Assembly (NCBI GenBank): GCA_038236005.1
Contig: JBBSTI010000165.1
Coordinates: 1-6,813 of the forward strand
Length of the DNA: 6,813 bases
Direction: 5' to 3'
Source of the DNA: CANKBT01 sp038236005
GTDB lineage: Bacteria > Actinomycetota > Actinomycetes > Mycobacteriales > SCTD01
Shown: positions 5,115 through 6,813 of the stretch, in pieces
Position numbering within the stretch: the stretch's first letter is position 1
How the letters are laid out: each line of letters opens with the position of its first letter
Program-made: the position numbers and the translations under genes
The notes under the pieces: model-generated
The model's input: the letters and a program-made list of their open reading frames with translations, nothing else
Told to the model about the DNA's origin: nothing
Database searches by the model: none

Positions 5115-5840
5115 ATGACGCGACCGCACGACCGTGCCCCCGACCAGCTGCGTGACGTCACCCTGACCCGGGGGTGGCTCGACCACGCGGAGGGCTCCTG
5201 CCTGGTCGAGTTCGGCGCTACCCGAGTGCTGATCGCTGCCAGCGCGGAGGAAGGCGTACCCCGCTGGCGCAAGGGATCGGGCCTCGGCTGGGTGACCGGG
5301 GAGTACGCGATGCTGCCGCGCGCCACGCACACCCGCAGCGGGCGGGAGTCGGTCAAGGGCAAGCTCGGCGGGCGTACGCAGGAGATCAGCCGTCTCGTCG
5401 GTCGTTCGCTGCGGGCCGCGATCGACCTGTCGAAGCTCGGCGAGAACACCATCCAGATCGACTGCGACGTGCTCCAGGCGGACGGCGGCACCCGTACGGC
5501 AGCGATCACCGGAGCCGTCGTCGCGCTCACCGACGCGTGCGCGGTGCTCGGCAAGCCCGAGGCGGTCGTGCGTCCGCTCGCCGCGGTCAGCGTCGGCATC
5601 GTCGACGGCGAACCGCGGCTGGACCTCGAATACGTCGAGGACGTCAAGGCCGACACCGACATGAACGTGGTCGCCACTGGGACCGGCGAGATCATCGAGG
5701 TACAGGGCACCGCCGAGGGCGCGCCGTTCTCCCGGGCCGAGCTCGACAGCCTGCTCGACCTCGCGCTCGGTGGGATCACCCGGCTGGCGGATCTGCAGGC
5801 CGAGGCGCTCGCCTCGCCGCTGCGCCCGCGCCGGGCGTGA
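5115..5840 (+). CDS. rph: Ribonuclease PH (phosphate-dependent 3'-5' exoribonuclease)
   Basis: RNase PH trims tRNA 3' ends, using phosphate to release nucleoside diphosphates. The 241-residue length is normal. Recognisable blocks are EEGVPRWRKGSGLGWVTGEYAMLPRAT (about 45-71), GGRTQEISRLVGRSLRA (85-101, with Arg87 the substrate/phosphate arginine), the DCDVLQADGGTRTAAITGA block (116-134), and the acidic segment LEYVEDVKADTDMNVV with Asp176 and Asp182 as the metal/catalytic pair. The N-terminus reads PHDRAPDQLR where most members have an Asp-Gly-Arg; this is a small local change. The ATG at 5115 is leaderless. The stop overlaps rdgB by 4 nt. The pairing rph-rdgB is conserved in many bacteria. 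Confidence 0.97.
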   Translation: MTRPHDRAPDQLRDVTLTRGWLDHAEGSCLVEFGATRVLIAASAEEGVPRWRKGSGLGWVTGEYAMLPRATHTRSGRESVKGKLGGRTQEISRLVGRSLRAAIDLSKLGENTIQIDCDVLQADGGTRTAAITGAVVALTDACAVLGKPEAVVRPLAAVSVGIVDGEPRLDLEYVEDVKADTDMNVVATGTGEIIEVQGTAEGAPFSRAELDSLLDLALGGITRLADLQAEALASPLRPRRA

Positions 5841-6454
5841 CGGCTCCCGTCACCCCGCCGAGGGTCGTCCTGGCCACCCGCAACGCCGGCAAGGTGGAGG
5901 AGTTCCGCCGGATCCTGCTGCCGTACGGCATCGACCTGCTGAGCCTTGACGAGGTCGCCCCGTACGAGCCCGGGCCCGAGACCGCGCCGACGTTCGAGGG
6001 CAACGCGCTCGCCAAGGCCCGCGAGGCGGTCTCCGCCACCGGTCTGCCGGCCGTGGCCGACGACAGCGGCCTGGCTGTCGACGCGCTCAACGGGATGCCG
6101 GGGATCCTGTCCGCCCGCTGGGCGGGGCAGCACGGTCAGGACGCCGCCAACGTCGCCCTGCTGTTGGCCCAGCTGATCGACGTGCCGGACGAGCGTCGGG
6201 GCGGTGGGTTCGTCTGCGCGGCGGCGTACGCCCTGCCCTCGGGCGCCTCGGACGTGGTCCGGGGCGAGCTGCGCGGGACCGTGCTGCGGGAGGGCCGTGG
6301 CACCGGCGGGTTCGGCTACGACCCGGTGCTGCTGCCCGACGGGCTCGACCGTTCGGCGGCAGAGCTCTCTGGCGAGGAGAAGGACGCCATCAGTCACCGT
6401 GGTCGTGCGCTGCGTGCCCTGGCTCCGCTGCTGGCTGCGGCGCTCACGAGCTGA
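5837..6454 (+). CDS. rdgB: dITP/XTP pyrophosphatase (Ham1/RdgB family)
   Basis: RdgB hydrolyses dITP, ITP and XTP to monophosphates, keeping deaminated purines out of DNA and RNA. At 205 residues it is typical. Motifs: the triphosphate-binding LATRNAGKVEEF (12-23), the TFEGNALAKA segment (52-61), ADDSGLAVDAL (74-84) with Asp76 the general-base position, the base-recognition loop GTGGFGYDPV, and the C-terminal ISHRGRAL. The GTG at 5837 (GTGA, overlapping the rph stop) gives a short lead of nine residues before the first strand. No ribosome site is needed if translation is coupled. It is the last gene of the plus-strand run and converges on tRNA-Leu. Confidence 0.96.
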   Translation: MTAPVTPPRVVLATRNAGKVEEFRRILLPYGIDLLSLDEVAPYEPGPETAPTFEGNALAKAREAVSATGLPAVADDSGLAVDALNGMPGILSARWAGQHGQDAANVALLLAQLIDVPDERRGGGFVCAAAYALPSGASDVVRGELRGTVLREGRGTGGFGYDPVLLPDGLDRSAAELSGEEKDAISHRGRALRALAPLLAAALTS

Positions 6455-6463
6455 GCGTCCAGA

Positions 6464-6478
6464 CGCACCCCGGGTGCG
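6464..6478. terminator. Weak inverted repeat between convergent rdgB and tRNA-Leu
   Basis: CGCACCC (6464-6470) and GGGTGCG (6472-6478) are perfectly complementary, leaving a single central base, so the real stem would be the outer four or five pairs. It is placed 9 nt after rdgB and 22 nt after the tRNA 3' end, where a shared terminator would be expected. No T-run follows on either strand. Confidence 0.3.
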
Positions 6479-6500
6479 CTGGGTCAGCGATCAGCGGCGG

Positions 6501-6582
6501 TGCGCGGTGGGGGAGTCGAACCCCCACGCCCGAAGGCGACGGCACCTAAAGCCGTTGCGTCTGCCTGTTCCGCCAACCGCGC
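6501..6582 (-). tRNA. tRNA-Leu (anticodon UAG)
   Basis: On the minus strand, the acceptor stem GCGCGGT (6582-6576) pairs fully with ACCGCGC (6508-6502), with A at 6501 as discriminator. The anticodon stem ACGGC/GCCGT encloses loop TTTAGGT, giving anticodon TAG (6548-6546), which reads CUN leucine codons. The long variable arm CGCC-TTCG-GGCG (6538-6527) marks a class II tRNA. The T arm is GGGGG-TTCGACT-CCCCC (6525-6509). The gene does not encode CCA (next bases CCG), so the end is added by nucleotidyltransferase. Confidence 0.97.
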
Positions 6583-6591
6583 CAGGTGCCG

Positions 6592-6597
6592 AGCCTA
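6592..6597 (-). promoter_or_regulatory. Likely -10 box of the tRNA-Leu gene
   Basis: On the minus strand, TAGGCT lies 9 nt before the mature tRNA 5' end and fits TANNNT. Transcription would start a few bases ahead of the tRNA, leaving a very short leader for RNase P. A -35 hexamer is not obvious. Confidence 0.5.
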
Positions 6598-6636
6598 GGG
6601 CCATCACGCCGGCCGAAGCCCGTTCACCGCAGAGAA

Positions 6637-6666
6637 GATGACCCGGCCTGGCGGTCCAGGATCATC
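6637..6666. repeat. Imperfect inverted repeat upstream of the right-edge gene
   Basis: CCTGG (6647-6651) and CCAGG (6656-6660) form a 5-bp stem with loop CGGT. Outside it, GATGA (6637-6641) and TCATC (6662-6666) are also complementary, with unequal spacers (5 nt and 1 nt). It lies between the tRNA promoter and the start at 6690, and could be an operator, a terminator for leftward traffic from beyond the window, or chance. Confidence 0.35.
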
Positions 6667-6689
6667 TCCGGCGTGCCGAGGACACGGTC

Positions 6690-6813
6690 ATGGATCCCCG
6701 GGCCCGCCGTGCGTCGAGCCTTCGAGACGCCCGGCTCGACGACCTCGCTGCTGACGCGGCCGGTGAGGGGTGGTCCGACATCGGCACCGTGACGCTGGGG
6801 ACGGGGTTCACCG
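6690..6813 (+). CDS. Unknown protein, N-terminal part only (runs off the right edge)
   Basis: An ATG at 6690 opens a frame that is unbroken to the window end (41 complete codons). The predicted start is MDPRARRASSLRDARLDDLA, then a Gly-rich segment ending in DIGTVTLGTGFT. GAGGA (6678-6682) lies 7 nt upstream as a fair ribosome site. Most third positions are G or C. The in-frame sequence upstream reaches a TGA at 6639 with no other usable start, so this ATG is the best choice. The first 25 residues look helical and Arg/Asp/Ala-rich. Too little is visible to name a family. Confidence 0.5.
   Translation, partial: MDPRARRASSLRDARLDDLAADAAGEGWSDIGTVTLGTGFT

Noticed and set aside
4790..6397. Long minus-strand open frame opposite the Rieske gene, rph and rdgB (535 codons)
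   Set aside because: Antisense of three genes with intact catalytic residues; no recognisable domain and composition typical of a shadow frame.
6586..6792. Plus-strand 68-codon frame next to the tRNA
   Set aside because: It begins in the tRNA promoter, has no ribosome site, and is Pro/Arg/Ser-rich; the frame starting at 6690 has better codon bias and a ribosome site.
1..6813. A mobile element, defence system or biosynthetic cluster
   Set aside because: No transposase, integrase, nuclease-effector or synthase motif was found. The genes are mostly conserved housekeeping genes in a known order.

Overview
The window reads as a chromosomal core segment of a high-GC actinobacterium. Codon third positions are strongly G/C, starts include GTG and TTG, and several start codons sit 6-8 nt after a TANNNT -10 box, the usual leaderless layout in this phylum. 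The gene order mec-cysO-cysM-(small membrane gene)-murI-MBL hydrolase-(Rieske protein)-rph-rdgB follows the Mycobacterium tuberculosis block Rv1334-Rv1341, with two differences described below. The genus cannot be fixed from the sequence.

Left edge (1-386, minus strand): two tightly coupled small genes of unknown function, the second cut by the window edge, transcribed away from mec. An 81-bp gap separates the two directions.

Cysteine module (468-2188): Mec+ (JAMM peptidase), CysO (ubiquitin-like sulfur carrier) and CysM (O-phosphoserine sulfhydrylase). CysM joins thiocarboxylated CysO to phosphoserine, and Mec+ releases cysteine from the adduct. cysO is preceded by a perfectly adjacent 17-bp tandem repeat. 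CysO carries an extra Ala-Gly-Gly after the usual C-terminal Gly-Gly. cysM starts on TTG overlapping the cysO stop.

Small gene (2243-2584): where mycobacteria carry a rhomboid protease (Rv1337), this genome has a 113-residue protein with one membrane helix and a coiled coil built from tandem 7-residue (21-bp) repeats.

Cell-wall and signalling module (2627-5094): murI (glutamate racemase) overlaps a metallo-beta-lactamase-fold gene of the Rv1339 type. This is followed by a four-helix DUF2231 membrane domain fused to a C-terminal Rieske [2Fe-2S] domain, a gene not present at this point in M. tuberculosis.

RNA and nucleotide module (5115-6454): rph (RNase PH) and rdgB (dITP/XTP pyrophosphatase) overlap by 4 nt and have their own leaderless promoter, identical over 12 nt to that of mec. 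A tRNA-Leu(UAG) gene faces rdgB from the minus strand. The right edge holds its promoter and the start of an unidentified plus-strand gene.

No mobile element, CRISPR array or defence system is visible. The points worth following are the rhomboid replacement, the CysO tail, the repeat before cysO, the shared leaderless promoter and the Rieske insertion.
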